A DNA stretch of 64,000 nucleotides, taken from contig CAJNDS010001635.1 of the NCBI GenBank assembly GCA_905221605.1, forward strand, positions 62,001 to 126,000. Direction: 5' to 3'. This document shows positions 43,346 through 54,966 of the stretch, one piece after another. The notes beneath the pieces were generated by a model. The model saw only the letters and a program-made list of their open reading frames with translations. It searched no databases and was not told the origin of the DNA. Numbering within the stretch: position 1 is the stretch's first letter; each line of letters starts with the position of its first letter. This DNA comes from Symbiodinium natans. Its lineage: Eukaryota; Sar; Dinophyceae; Suessiales; Symbiodiniaceae. The position numbers and the translations under genes are program-made.

Positions 43346-44125
43346 AGTAGTCTGGAAAGGGCTTGTCACAGGTCGCAGCAAGGTCTGGCTTCCAAGCATA
43401 GCTCACGGAGCGAAATTCTTCTGATGCTTCCCGCCCATGCCACTTTGAGTGATCAGGCAGGTCTTTGAGGTCAGAGGATGTGGCGTACTATAGAATCCCT
43501 TCAACGGGCAAACCCGGACGGCTAATCTCCAGGTGGCGGGCTGGCCCCAAAACCCTAAACCCTAAACCCTAAACCGTCGTCGCTGTTCTCGCATAGCCGG
43601 GAAGGTCAGCAGATGAAGCAGATTTCCAGACCAGGATTTGCTTCAAGCATCTTCAAGCTTTGTCCTCGACAGTCCTCGTAGATACTAGTACTGCGCCGCA
43701 GGGTTAGGGATTCCACCATGACCACACCTGCGACTGTTCGCGCAGTTGCTTCGTGACTTGTGCTGATGGATGGTTCGGCCAGCCGGAACAGCTACTCGCT
43801 GCAAACTTTTTTGCTTGATGAATCTTAGATATGTTCTCATATCATCCTGGTCTTCATGAGCCTAAGACGACTCCTTCCCCGGGTCAGTGCGCTTTGGTGG
43901 GTATGGGGTGCCAGCTGACTAGAGTGTGGAATCCCGAGCTTTACCAACTTTGACTAGCACCATTCAGACCCACAACATGAAGGTGCTTGCATCATGGCCA
44001 GGGAAGGTCTTCTTACAGCTACGGCTAGGCGAGGCCCCTAAACCGGACCTTCTAAGGCTTCTTGACAGCCATAGCTTCCCCCCAAAAAAAGCCAAAACAA
44101 GACGGCAAAAAACACAACAGCAAAC

Positions 44126-44262
44126 CCAAGGTACCTCTGCACCGTCCAGGAGCTGGGTTTACAACTTGAATTGGCGTTTGAGCCCAGATGAGACTGTGGA
44201 TCATCAAGGCATGTCCGCGAAACAGATCCTGAATCTTGTCATGCTCGTTTCATGCTTTCAGT
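44126..44262 (+). CDS. Candidate exon
   Basis: After ACCCAAG. Reads GTSAPSRSWVYNLNWRLSPD and then ETVDHQGMSAKQILNLV, to a stop at 44262. Plausible composition. Phase to its neighbours unknown. Confidence 0.35.
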
Positions 44263-44741
44263 AGAAACAACAAGAGAAAAGGAAGAGAGCAAACCATGAG
44301 GTCATGGTGTGGGTAGTGAGACGAAGTCTGAGAGTGGCCCGAGACATGGATTGGTTCACTGGTTCACGCGACATGGTTTGCACGGTTTCGTACCTGGGTG
44401 GGTCATGGGTAGTTCACACTCAGGGTACAGGTACGGAAAGTCTAGGCTGGTTATGATCTCAGTTGAAGTACTGACACCCTTTTTCTGCCCCATAAATGTG
44501 TAGCAAATGAAACGGGAACGCCATTCTCCAGGAGATTTACACCGGCGTTGCGCCATTCTGCGTGCGGGGCACAGCCAGCATCGGCATTGACAGTTGCGTA
44601 GGCAACCTGTAATCACGGCTAATCACTGCGCTACTGTTGCCCTAGGAACTTCTGCCACCCTAAATCGGCAGGGGAAGTGGCCACCCATTCTCTAGACGCA
44701 GTGGGTTGGTGCTCCATGAGCTGTGATGTCGATATGCGGAG

Positions 44742-44786
44742 GTCACCACCACCTCCACCACGACGGTCACAACGACGAGAACAGAG
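44742..44786 (+). CDS. Last Thr-rich exon seen
   Basis: After GCGGAG. Reads VTTTSTTTVTTTRTE. Short, but the composition matches the upstream exons. Confidence 0.45.
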
Positions 44787-45647
44787 AAGTGGCTGCAACA
44801 AGTAGGTAGCAAAGATCTCAAGCCCCCACCCCAAATATATTGATGTACCATCTGATCGCTTGGTCCCACTGTGCATCCTGAAACCGCTTGAGTCGCTCAG
44901 GCTGCTGCCGCAGTAGAACACATGGTCCCACACAGTAGAGACCTACTCATTGCTTAAGAACCCCCCCCCCAAAAAAAAAAAAAAAAACAAGTGAAACATG
45001 TACCTCCCTATGAGGGCAGTATAGGGGTTTTTATTTTTATTTTTTGGTGGGTTCTTAAGCAAACAACGAGACACGTAGTAAGCTGGCCTACATGGTAAGC
45101 TACCTCGGGTGTACAAGAATGCACACGGAACCCTTGCCTCACCATGTCGCAAGCACCGAGGAGCTTGTGATCTGCACGGACGGGCTTCCCCTGGGCGTGG
45201 GCCTGGACACTTCTGGCTGCTCCGGACAGGCCCTTTTTGCCTTGGGGAGCTGTCCTGGTGGCTTCCGAAAACCGGGGTACCGGGGGTTCCCTTTTTTTGG
45301 GGGATTGTAAAAGGGGCACCCCCCATTTTGGGAAATACCATCATCACTTATAAGGATGGAGGCCCACGATCTGGGATGCGCAGCTCTTTCTACCCTCAAG
45401 CCCGGCAACCCAAAACCCTCTAGAACGAATGTACCGAATCCAGGCCGAAACTTCTTTTTGGGGTTTAGGGTTTTGGGGTTGAGGGTATACCCTAAAATGC
45501 TTCAGCCTCCCAGAGCCTTAGGTTTATGCGAGATGAGTGAAGGCTAGATGAACCTGCCCCAGCATGTCCCCCAGCCGATTCCTTCCCATGGCACTCTGGA
45601 GGGGACCTGATTCCCCAAATTACCTCCTAAGACCATTGAATGTCCAG
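44787..45647. other. Intron-like DNA
   Basis: C/A homopolymers at 44960-44988 face a T-rich stretch and GGGTTCTTAAGC at 45030-45060 (inverted CTTAAGAACCC), a weak palindrome of about 120 bp. Overlapping open frames at 45090-45420 on both strands are not convincing. Confidence 0.4.
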
Positions 45648-46010
45648 GTCGTGAGTGGGGAGATGTGCACCGTGAGCTGTGCCAGCGGATATAGCGGAGC
45701 GTCGGAGATCTACATGTGCAACCCTTTCACGGGAAGGCCGGCGGGAGGGTTGTCTTCGGAAGGGCCGGGCTCGGGGATGAGTCGCGGGGTTGAAGCTGGG
45801 GCTTGCGCAGGAGGCTTGAAAGGTACCGTACGAGTATCCTCTCGACTTGTGGCTTATCACTTGGGACCCTCAAGCGTGAACGGGTGCAAGCGTGTGTAAA
45901 CACGCAGAAGGACTGCTCACTGCTAACAACTTATGAACCAAAGCAACCTTCGATGGCCTTTGCAGAGTTGCAGGTTTGATGGTACACCGCCTGCCTGCGA
46001 ACAGTGTCTT
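45648..46010 (+). CDS. Sushi/CCP-like module, two exons
   Basis: Exon 1 is 45648-45715, after TGTCCAG. It reads VVSGEMCTVSCASGYSGASE and IY, ending AT|GTGCAA. Exon 2 is 45968-46010, after GCAGAG; the split codon gives Ile, then CRFDGTPPACEQCL. Joined, the pattern C-x3-C-x2-GYSG-x7-C-x4-G-x2-PAC is the second half of a CCP/Sushi domain. Sushi domains act in protein binding and adhesion on cell surfaces. The first Cys must lie upstream. Confidence 0.7.
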
Positions 46011-46015
46011 GGCCT

Positions 46016-46443
46016 ATCTCTATGTGCGCTCGCATACGGGCTGGGAAAAAACAAATACTTCATACTTCGGTGACTGGCAGTCTGTTTCCAGGAAGAGAGA
46101 CCACAGGCCTCACCGAACAGTGTTCAACATGCTTGACAGAGCCATCGACTTAATTACTGGCTTTGACACTTGGCCCACGCTCAACAGAAATCGCCCCTCA
46201 AGATTGAACATCGGAGTCGCACGCAGAGCCCAGAGCACTAACAAATCCTCTTGCGACGTCTACCCATACGGGCAACGGGAGCAAAGTACTATGCCCTATC
46301 CCCCTAGTCTCGTTTGGAAGAAAGCAAGCACAAAAAGTCACACGCAATATAGGGCCTGGGATCGAACAGCAAAGGGGGTTCGGCCTTCCCAAAACCCTGC
46401 AAACTCCCCAAGCCTCAAACCATCTCAAACCCAAGCGGTTTAG
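46016..46443 (+). other. Long open frame, probably intronic
   Basis: A + frame open for about 155 codons overlaps the Sushi exon in another frame. It includes FNMLDRAIDLITGFDTWPTL. It cannot be the same exon as the Sushi module. Real gene or chance is undecided. Confidence 0.25.
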
Positions 46444-46839
46444 GGCTAGGGTTTATAGGGTTTATAGGGTTTAGGGATTTAGGGTTTAGGGTTCAGAAAC
46501 CCTTGCAAGGCTCCGATGCAATACTCGGGGTCTGCCAAGCAGTGGGCTCTACGACATCACCGGCTGCACGGCCCGGGGGCCTAGAAAGGGACCCCTCTAC
46601 CTGCCTGAACAGGGGTAGGTGAACACACTTTTTTACAAGCTCCATAGCCTTTGATCCCTATACAGTCCTTGTAAAACAAAGAACCATAATTCAAATTTAG
46701 AGCGCCTCCAAACCTACCCCAGCGAAGGGCCTCTGATGATGTCATGCTTTGTATCTATTTTGGGTTTAGGGTTTGGGGTTTAGGAGCTTGACGAACCTCC
46801 AAGGGAACTAGGTTTGTCTTCGGCGGAGGGGTGCCGAGT

Positions 46840-46936
46840 CTATATCCCCCTTGGGAAATATTTTTAGTTTTATGTTTATATAAAACCCAAGAGGATACTA
46901 AGATCTTATTTGATTACAGTTCTAAGGGGAGTATAG
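46840..46936. mobile_element. Family C element, copy 3
   Basis: CTATATCCCCCTTGGGAAAT at left, TTCTAAGGGGAGTATAG at right, 97 bp, about 80% like the copy at 33918 by eye. Perfect 4-bp duplication GAGT on both sides (46836-46839 and 46937-46940). Confidence 0.85.
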
Positions 46937-46940
46937 GAGT

Positions 46941-47770
46941 GGAGGGGGTGGGACTTGCGTGAGATCACAGCAAACCAACAAGCTTGGCGTGAACCCACGC
47001 CCCGTCCCCGCCAAACACTGAACAAGAACGGGTGAAACCCCACCGCGAGATCGAATGTGGAAACTCCTCACCTACTAAACCCTGAACTCTGCCCTAAACC
47101 GTAAACCCCATAAAGCCTCGCGTATCAACCAAAACCCCCAAGCCCGAAACTCTGAACCCCACCCCTCAAAAGCAACCCTGAACCCTAAACCTTGAAAACC
47201 CTAAACCCTGAACCCACCTCAAGCCGGAATTCCCTAGAACCCCTCCAGCCTGCTGACCCGACTCAGTCTCCCGCACCCTTGCTCGGAGCCTTTTGCGTCG
47301 TCTCCTGCCTCGCCGGCCGCCACCTCAGACGTGCTTCTTCACCCCTGGTATCGTAGGGCTTTTTGGGATGGTGCTTTCCTTAACAGCCCCAAAGTATATA
47401 ATGGCCGACGTGTGCCTTAATTGGGGGTTTTAGGATTTTAGGGAATCTTAAAGAGTGCTTGGGAAGGAGTCCAGGTTTTTTGTTGGGTGGTGGGTTGTAA
47501 GGAGCCCTCTGAGCTAAGAACGTTGCTTGGAACCCCATGGGACCAAAGGCCCCTCCCCCCCCCCCCCCCAATCCTTCAAGGATGTAGGGCTTTCTGTGTT
47601 CAGTGTTGAGTGGGCCCATGAGTGCAACCGCGTGAAGCTGGTGAACATGAATGGCTCTTTGTGTTTTGTGGGGGGGTGTTCCAAGGTTTGTGGCCTATTG
47701 TGGCCTGGAGTTTGGGTTCAGGGTTTGGGGAAGGGCCCCTAAGCAAGCACAAACCACGATGCAGCTTGAG
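46941..47770. other. Intron-like DNA
   Basis: Degenerate CCCTAAA-derived tracts at 47075-47220 and a C-run of about 18 near 47552. No exon seen. Confidence 0.5.
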
Positions 47771-49605
47771 GCTACGTCCCTGCGGATGCGTCTTACGAGT
47801 GCCGGAGCACGCCGCGGCACGTGTTAGAAAGGGGCGCCGCCTCTTCTTTATACCTCTCAGCAGCCCCCAAGAACCACGCCTACTGGTGTGGAGAGGTTGT
47901 CGAGTCAATGCCGCTTTTTATCTCCCAATTTTTTCAAGAGGAACGACCACCCATTAAGCCAGGCATTCCCCCCCCCCCCCCCCGTGCCTCCCGAAGACCG
48001 AAGAGATGGCATACAACCATCGCACACAAACAAATGCATCACATCATGTGCACACAGGAACAGAATCTGGAGGACTCCCTCAAAAATTCAGTGCCCGTCA
48101 GTGCCAGGCGACCAGGTCCTGGTCGGGGCGCCGCCCACGTGCAACAGGCCCGGGTGGATTTAGCCTTAGAAGAGAGCCAGGGTTTTAGTGTTCAGAGTTG
48201 AGGGCTTAGGGCCAGGCGCGCCAAAAAAAATATTAGAGTTGTGCGAATGTTGGCGCAGTCTGGGATCTGGGCCTGCAGGAAAGAGGGGAGCTCTAGGACG
48301 TTTGGAGATGACTTCACTGGCGATGAAGCCTTACGTAGCCCTGAGCTCAGCAAGAACTACTCCACAAAAGGCCCATTGTAATTGGCCCCTAGATTGGTTA
48401 GGGGTGTTTTGACTGCCCTAAACCCTACACCCTGAACCCTAAAACACAAACCTGTAAACCCTAAACTCTAAACCCTTGCCACAAAGTCTAGGGTACCACA
48501 CTTAGATGGGCCCCTTGTTCTTTTGCGCTGATTTCGTGTTTTGGGTGGCTCAAGGTCATGGAAGCAAAATCTCTCTCGCATTAAAAGGATGGCCAGAGAA
48601 CCTGTCATGCCTGAGCTTCATGCTTAGAGTTTTTGTCCAGATTTGATGCATGCCCTTAAACCCTCCTCTGCAGGCTGCCCTGCGACACGGCCACGCTGCC
48701 CAACGCTGCAGGCTGACAACGGCTTTATTTACAGGGTGGTAGGTATCTAGGGAGCCTTAGGGAAGCTCCGGGAGCCTTAGGGAGTAGTGGGGAGTCTTAA
48801 GGAGCCTTGGGTTACATGCCCCCCTTGAACCCCCCTCCCTGAAGAACCCTATCATGTATGGAATCCCCGCGCCATCCCGCGCCCCCGATCTTGCGGATTA
48901 TGTGAGGAACCAAAAAGAAGGTGTCAGGCGCTCTCCGGCTTGGGATCAAGCTGGTCACTACTTCTTCGCAAGGTCCTTTCTGTCCACCGTGATGCCCTAC
49001 AAGCCCTACACCCCCCCCCTCCCCCCGGAGCTTAGTTTAGACTTCTGCAGCCTACCCCTGCTTCTCCATTTTCTAAGGGCCAGGAAGCAAGGAGGGACTC
49101 CAGGACCTTAGCTTGGTAGCCCAGTGGTACCCTTTGCCTTTTTTTTGGTTTCTGGGTTCCCTGATAAAATAACCAACCCAAAAAAAGAAGGTGCCCTTAT
49201 TATAATATGGTTACTGGGCTACCAATTGTTAGGGTAGGCATGAGAAGCCGGGCTGAGAGGTTGAAGGGTTCCCTGCCAGGCCTGGATGTGTCCGGCTGCC
49301 TGAATAAGTTTGCCGGAGATTCCTGCAGCATTGGCTGCCTTTCAGGCCCCTCGACTTGTGGGGAACAGGGCTTTTCCGAGGGTTCAGGAGTCTTGGGGCA
49401 AAAGCCTCAAGATTTGATTCCACACACGTTTCTTGTGGTGTGCGGGCCGGACGACGGCGGTTAGGGCTCAGGCTCAGCATAGTCATCGGCTCCTTGCGCG
49501 TCTAAAGTGATCCCATTCCAGGCTATTCTGGAGTTGCCGACACCTTTCAGTGTGACCTGTCCGGGCAGTTCGTTGGGACAGCTCCCTACTGCATTCTCAA
49601 GGCAG
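47771..49605 (+). CDS. One and a half Sushi/CCP-like modules over five exons
   Basis: Exons: 47771-47806 (GYVPADASYECR, ends A|GCACGC); 48108-48147 (DQVLVGAPPTCN, ends AG|GCCCGG); 48674-48711 (LPCDTATLPNAA, ends G|GCTGAC); 49280-49345 (LDVSGCLNKFAGDSCSIGCL, ends G|GCCCCT); 49522 to about 49605 (YSGVADTFQCDLSGQFVGTA then PYC). All four introns are read as GC-AG and every split codon keeps the frame. The joined last three exons give a complete Sushi domain: first Cys after LP, SGC, GDSC, GYSG, FQC, G-x-FVG, PYC. Extracellular binding module; linker NR-LPC between modules. Confidence 0.75.
49113..49216. mobile_element. Family B element
   Basis: TTGGTAGCCCAGTGGTACCC at left and GGTTACTGGGCTACCAA at right, with internal GGTTCCCTGATAAAATAACC. 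It sits in the intron between Sushi exons 48674-48711 and 49280-49345. Confidence 0.8.
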
Positions 49606-49798
49606 GCCAGCCCCAACCGCCCTCTTCTTCATAGGAGGCGTTGGGCTTTTTGGTCCACCGGCTTGATGGGAGGTGTGGCTGGATGCTATGGATTCTATAA
49701 GTTGTTTGTGCGGTTGAATGCAACATGCAACAGGGGGAAGTCGGAGTAGGGGCGGTTTCGGTCTTCAGGGTCCACTTTTCTTTACAGTGCTGGGACAA

Positions 49799-49921
49799 AT
49801 GCGATGTCAAAAGTCGAGTTCCTCACCGCGAGTCCCTATACGGCAGTTCAAATGTTGTCACGGCAGCCTAGGGGGATATCGTGGGAGTCGGGTATATGGG
49901 GAATGCCTATTGTGGGCCCCG
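49799..49921 (+). CDS. Candidate Cys-rich exon, frame uncertain
   Basis: Between TTTACAG and a consensus donor CCCC|GTGAGT. One frame contains CCHGSLGGYRGSRVYGECLL (Sushi-like spacing). Another ends in phase with the next exon but lacks Cys. Likely coding, frame undecided. Confidence 0.35.
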
Positions 49922-50039
49922 TGAGTTGTTCACCAGGTACTTCGAGGACTTTGGGAAAATCTCCCCGATGCAGCGTTTAGGGTTTAGGGTTTAAGAACAG
50001 GGGTTTAGGGTTTAGGGACATGGGGTTGGCCTGTGCCAG

Positions 50040-51430
50040 GAGTGCTTGATCCCGACTTTCTGGAAAGAAGACCCGTCCTTCAACACTACGTGCCGCGCCT
50101 GCACTGCGGGTGCCTCCAAAGGATCGATAGCCACGAATTAGTTTGACAAGTTCGCGTCAGGCAGGCTCCGAACCTTTGGATAACGTCACTAGGACAGCTG
50201 CAGAGCGTACTGCCCAGATCGCACGCCCTTCACATGGCACACGCTGCGGGCGCTGAAGCTATGAACCCCGAACATACATAAGTCTCAAGGCTATTTAACA
50301 TTCAGGCCGTTGAGCCAGCCGCGAAGGGCTTGAGCACCTGTCCGAAAACTCAGCTTGTCCAGCAACCTGCCTTCGTGCCGTTCCCTAGACGCTCTGGTGG
50401 GGGAATGAAGGTGGGGTCAGAAGGGCATGAGGCTTTTGCTATGTTGCCTTGCAGAACTCGCTCGCCATTGGCTTCATGTTCATGATATACGGAAGTAGGG
50501 CAAGGGAGCCGGCGTGAGAGTGTCAGCAACCAGGTGTGCCGGCACAGAGCATGGCGACAACTGCGTGGCGCAGTGTCAGCAAGGCTACTCAGGCACATCG
50601 GCACTCCAAGCCCAAACTTGTCCATAGCCGGCATGGTCCGAGTGTGAGCGCTTAAAGTCCTAAATAACAAGAGATGTGCGACTTTTTGCTCGAGACGGAC
50701 CCGAGCTTAATTGAAATGAGAGTTTTGTTGTTGGCCGATTGAATGTAGCTTCGCAGGCCTGACAGATGGGATGAGGTAACTGCTGTAGAGCAAGCCAAGA
50801 ACCCTCAAATGCAACTTGCCCTTGAACACACACACACACACAAACACACACAAACACACACAAACACACACAAACACACACAAACACACACAAACACACA
50901 CAAACACACACAAACACACACACAAACACACACACACAAACACACACAAACACACACACAAACACACACACAAACACACACACAAACACACACACAAACA
51001 CACACACAAACACACACACAAACACACACACAAACACACACACAAACACACACACAAACACACACACAAACACACACACAAACACACACACAAACACACA
51101 CCCAAACACACACACAAACACACACACAAACACACACACAAACACACACACAAACACACACACAAACACACACACAAACACACACACAAACACACACACA
51201 AACACACACACAACACACACACACACAAACACACACACAAACACACACACAAACACACACACAAACACACACACAAACACACACACACACACACACACAA
51301 CACACACAACACACACACACACAACACACACAACACACACACACACAACACACACACAAACACACACAAACAACACACACACACACACAACACACACAAA
51401 CACACAACACACACACACACACACACACAC

Positions 51431-51469
<39 letters not shown>

Positions 51470-51498
51470 CACACACACACACACACACACAAACACAC

Positions 51499-51537
<39 letters not shown>

Positions 51538-51678
51538 CACACACACACACACAACACACACACACACACACAACACACACACACACACACACACACAACA
51601 CAACAACACTACACACAACACACACACAAACACACCACACACACACACACACACACACCACACACACACCACAACACA

Positions 51679-51714
<36 letters not shown>

Positions 51715-52729
51715 CACACACCCACAGACACACAGACACAACAGACACACAGACACACACACACAGACCACAGACACACACACAGACACACAGACACAGA
51801 CACAGACACAGACACAGACACAGACACAGACACAGACACAGACACAGACACAGACACAGACACAGACACAGACACAGACACAGACACACACACACACACA
51901 CACACATTTCACCTAACCCTAGAAAACACAACAACCTTAGCTGGAACGAGGGTTTCGGGATGATGGTTTTCGTTTTTTTGTCCGGGGTGGGTGGTCAGGG
52001 TCTGTTTTCTTAAGTTCTGGTTGCAAAGTGGTCTTCAAATTTGGGAGCTTGGGATTCGCCTTATGAGGTTTCGGGTCATCCCAGGGATCTGTAGAGCAGA
52101 TGCTTGGAATTATTCTCCTCCCAAGTTGGGCTTTAAAAGCCCAACAGTTGGGATCCCCTTATACTCACACTCACAGTCCTTAATTGGGATTCTAGTACCC
52201 CCCCCCCCTCTCATCCCTACTAAGGACTGTTAGTATAAGGGGAAACAACCCTAAACCCCTAAACGCCTAAACCCCTAAACCCCTAAACCTTAAACCCCTA
52301 AACCCTAAACACCAAACCTCCCCCCCAAATTGGGCCTGAAACCCCTCTCCTACTGAGGACTGTTCGTAACTGTTCGTATAAGGGGGAGAATCCTAACCCT
52401 ACAGGCCCAAACCCCAAACCCTAAACCCCAAACCCTAAACCCCAAACCCTAAACCCTAAACCCCAAACCCTAAACCCCAAACCCCAAACCCTAAACCCTA
52501 AACCCCACAGGCATGCCCACCGGCCTCGTCTGTGAGAATGGACAGCTCCGCGGCCAGCTCCCGCAATGCTCCGAAGCCGCATTTGGCAGCCCAGTGGTGG
52601 ACCCGTTTCCCTTTTTGGGGGTTTAGGGTTTAGGGTTAGGGTTTAGGGTTTAGGTTCCCTTATAAAGTAACCAACCCAAAAAAGGGTGCCCTTATGATAA
52701 TATGGTTACTGGGCGAAGAGCAGCTGGAG
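50040..52729 (+). CDS. Sushi/CCP-like module over three or four exons
   Basis: Exons: 50040-50089 (ECLIPTFWKEDPSFNT, ends AC|GTGCCG); 50534-50619 (CAGTEHGDNCVAQCQQGYSG then TSALQAQT, ends T|GTCCAT); 52511-52585 (MPTGLVCENGQLRGQLPQC, ends G|GCAGCC); and perhaps 52719-52729. Split codons restore Thr and Cys. The second intron is about 1.9 kb and contains the giant CA array, two element copies and CCCTAAA arrays ending CCCCACAG. The donor of the third lies at the start of a family B element. Confidence 0.65.
50140..50533. other. Intron-like DNA
   Basis: An open stretch at about 50171-50275 reads PNLWITSLGQLQSVLPRSHA but does not fit the Sushi phase chain. Otherwise nothing supported. Confidence 0.35.
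50823..51906. repeat. 1.1-kb CA-rich array with higher-order units
   Basis: It starts with 10-bp CAAACACACA units, changes near 50920 to 12-bp ACACACACAAAC-type units (about 25 copies), then to irregular CA with CAACAC, then to ACAGAC hexamers at about 51780-51885. About 400-codon frames open on both strands (His/Thr and Cys/Val) are translated repeat only. Confidence 0.97.
52148..52250. mobile_element. Family A element, copy 5 (diverged)
   Basis: TTGGGATCCCCTTATACTCA at left; TAAGGACTGTTAGTATAAGG and AAACAACCCTAA at right. Its right end merges into CCCTAAA repeats. Confidence 0.65.
52328..52395. mobile_element. Family A element, fragment
   Basis: AATTGGGCCTGAAACCCC, then TGAGGACTGTTCGTAACTGTTCGTATAAGGGGGAGAATCC with an internal duplication of CTGTTCGTA. 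Surrounded by CCCTAAA-type repeats. Confidence 0.5.
52393..52507 (-). repeat. CCCTAAA/CCCCAAA array at an intron 3' end
   Basis: About 16 units alternating AACCCTA and AACCCCA, ending ACCCCACAG at the acceptor of the Sushi exon 52511. Confidence 0.9.
52586..52718. mobile_element. Family B element carrying a telomere-like insert
   Basis: GCAGCCCAGTGGTGGACC at left, GGTTACTGGGCGAAG at right, with TTTAGGG units inside. GC at its left edge is the donor of the Sushi exon, and GCGAAG| at its right could be the acceptor, giving a 133-nt intron consisting of the element. Confidence 0.65.
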
Positions 52730-52747
52730 GTTTGGTTATAGGTCTTG

Positions 52748-52869
52748 TTGGGGATGTTCCCCCTTAGACTGACAGTCCTGAAAAGGGATCGATAGGGATT
52801 GTAATATAGGGGGGGGGGGTACTACAATCCGTACGAAGGACTGCTAGTATATAAGGGGGAACATCCCAA
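52748..52869. mobile_element. Family A element, copy 7
   Basis: TTGGGGATGTTCCCCCTTAG at left, ATAAGGGGGAACATCCCAA at right, plus an internal G-run. The family core GAAGGACTGCTAGTAT is present. Flanking duplication not evident. Confidence 0.8.
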
Positions 52870-53039
52870 GTACATAGATGCATAAATGTATGCAGGATTC
52901 TCCCCACCTGAAATGAAGGTGCATGAGACATAACATAGGGACGAGGAGAGTTGTGCGGGTATCGGGTTAGGCTCTCAGTTTGAGACAGGCATCCAAGGCT
53001 TTTTCTGTCTTCGGGCTTGGCAGAACTGAACCCTTCAAC

Positions 53040-54560
53040 GCATGCTTAGCATGAGGCTTCAAGCTTGCATGGCTCGTTTCGCAATGTCAGGCACCACCTG
53101 GGTTTGAGGCCACTTGGGATCGGGTTTCCAGAGCTGTTTCTTGGGGCTTCCTCTTCCCCTTCCATCGCCCTCTTGATTCCACTTCGTGTTTTTTCTGGCA
53201 GCTGCAAGATCCTGAAGCCTGCACTACACTTCCACACGCGCAAACCCTAAGCCCTATAAACCTTAATCCAACAGCACATGCCCTCAGCGCAGAGTGCCAC
53301 CCCCCTTTGCAGCCCTAGTCCTGCCCACTGAGACCCGAAACTCAAGGGTTCAGGGCACTCAAGGCCTGTTAGATTGTGGGTTTCAGGAATCTGCGGGGTT
53401 TCAAGTTTGTAGTTTCTAAGTTGGCCTGCCTTTGCTTTGTATTGTGCTTTGGGTATTGTGGTATGCATTGCACATTGTAATTGTATAGTACGGCATTGGC
53501 TTCGCATGCATTTGCATTTGTACTTGTGTTTGTCTTGTAGTTGTTCTGATGGAAATTCATAGCTAGTTCTCAGTGGGTGCACGCGCACCAAGTTCCCCAA
53601 CCAAGTTCGAATATCTGTTATGGCCAGTTGAAACGATAGAGGCTCTTACCTATAAGAGACAGTGAGACTTTCCCAGGTACTTCAGAGTAAGTTGCAGCCA
53701 CCGCCCCAATACAGCCCTTATCATGAAGGCTTGGATCGTCGTTCAGGTCCGCGGTACTAGACGCCGCACACCTGCTCTCAACTCAGTCCTTAGAAAATCG
53801 GATGCAACAAGGTGTGGGTCTTCCTTGCTCCTTCGAGGGATTCCAGCCTCCCGGCTGCAAGCGGAAGCCTTCGGGGCTCAGTGTCAGGGTACACCGACCA
53901 AGGTCTTTGATCGTGGGCAGGACAGCTATCTTCGCCCCAAAAATCGAGCAGTATGTTGCTGGCCAATTCTTGCTGGTTCTGAGTTCTGAGTAGCAAAACT
54001 CCGACACTCAGGAACCTAGGGTTCCATGGGAGGAAGTTGGGGAACCGACCTCCGGACCAAAGTAGGGTACCCAAGGACCATAAGTTCAGGTGGGTGGGGG
54101 CTTGCAAGTTCTCACCCGAACTCCGAGCCCCGCATTGGAAAGCTTACCAGTAGTCGAGTAAGTGACTGTCCCTTTTGGGGGTTGATGTCTTCCCCTATGT
54201 ACGTAATGCCCAAGTTTGACCTGTCGTCTCTCTCGGCAACTGGACAAGAACACAAGCGCAAGTGTACCCTAAGCCCACTGGGTTCGATCATACAACCTCA
54301 CATTTCCGAAGCCCCAAACCCCAAATCCCCCAAAAGCCTCCCCCAAAATTAATAGACACCTGCTGTAGGAAAAGGCGTGTTTAGACGCGTCTCACTGATG
54401 GAGGTTTGGCACTGGCGAAGTGGCGACAGACTGTGCCTTGGCAAGCGATGTATTAGTGTGTAGGGTTCAGGGCCAAGGGTTTAAGCTTCAGGTCTTGTAG
54501 GTTTGCTGGGGCCGATGGCAATTGTTGGTGCTCCAGCCCGCCCCGTCAACCTTGTACTTG
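53040..54560. other. Coding-like blocks, unresolved
   Basis: Open frames on both strands at 53046-53250 and 53720-54107. Plausible + readings include RPRSLIVGRTAIFAPKIEQY and, in another frame, CQGTPTKVFDRGQDSYLRP. None can be phased to Sushi exons. Confidence 0.3.
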
Positions 54561-54595
54561 TACCCTAATCCCGCGTAGTTGATGTACTGAGGCCT

Positions 54596-54966
54596 ACCCT
54601 GCACGCAACTTCCTAGCATGACCTATCTTGAAGCCTACGGCATCCTCTTCGGCGTAGTGCCGGAAAGGCTTTTTGCCGTTGTTGTCGTATTGTAGACCCC
54701 GCATTGCTGTGTCTAGTCGGGTGTAGAATTATGGGTTGGGATGTTCCCCCTTATACTAACAGTCCTGAATAGGGTTTATGGCACCCTCGATTATAATCAC
54801 TAGTAAGGACTTTTAGAAATGGGAGAGCATCCCAATTTATGGTGTTTTTGCTGGTTGTGGTCTCGTCTGGATGCCACGTACACCTCACCGTAGTCATGTC
54901 TTGGCTTTTTGACTTGAGACCAGACGTGCTCGTTGCTTGCATCCAAAAACCCTGCCGTGCTGTGTG
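54596..54966 (+). CDS. Two candidate exons flanking a family A element
   Basis: Segment 1, about 54596-54693, reads MTYLEAYGILFGVVPERLFA. Segment 2, 54844-54966, directly after the element, reads CHVHLTVVMSWLFDLRPDVL and VACIQKPCRA. Good composition, unproven borders. They do not look like Sushi modules. Confidence 0.35.
54736..54835. mobile_element. Family A element, copy 8
   Basis: TTGGGATGTTCCCCCTTATA at left, GAGAGCATCCCAA at right. Flanks ATTATGGG and TTTATGGT agree at 6 of 8. Confidence 0.8.

Noticed and set aside
43043-43350. Tyr/Ile-rich frames
   Set aside because: TA-rich low-complexity DNA read as codons.
48545-48570. Relic of the dinoflagellate spliced leader (GTGGCTCAAGG)
   Set aside because: Only about 9 bases match the end of the known leader and the rest is absent.
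50660-51963. Open frames of about 260-420 codons on both strands
   Set aside because: They are translations of the CA-rich array (His/Thr or Cys/Val dipeptides) with no non-repeat domain.
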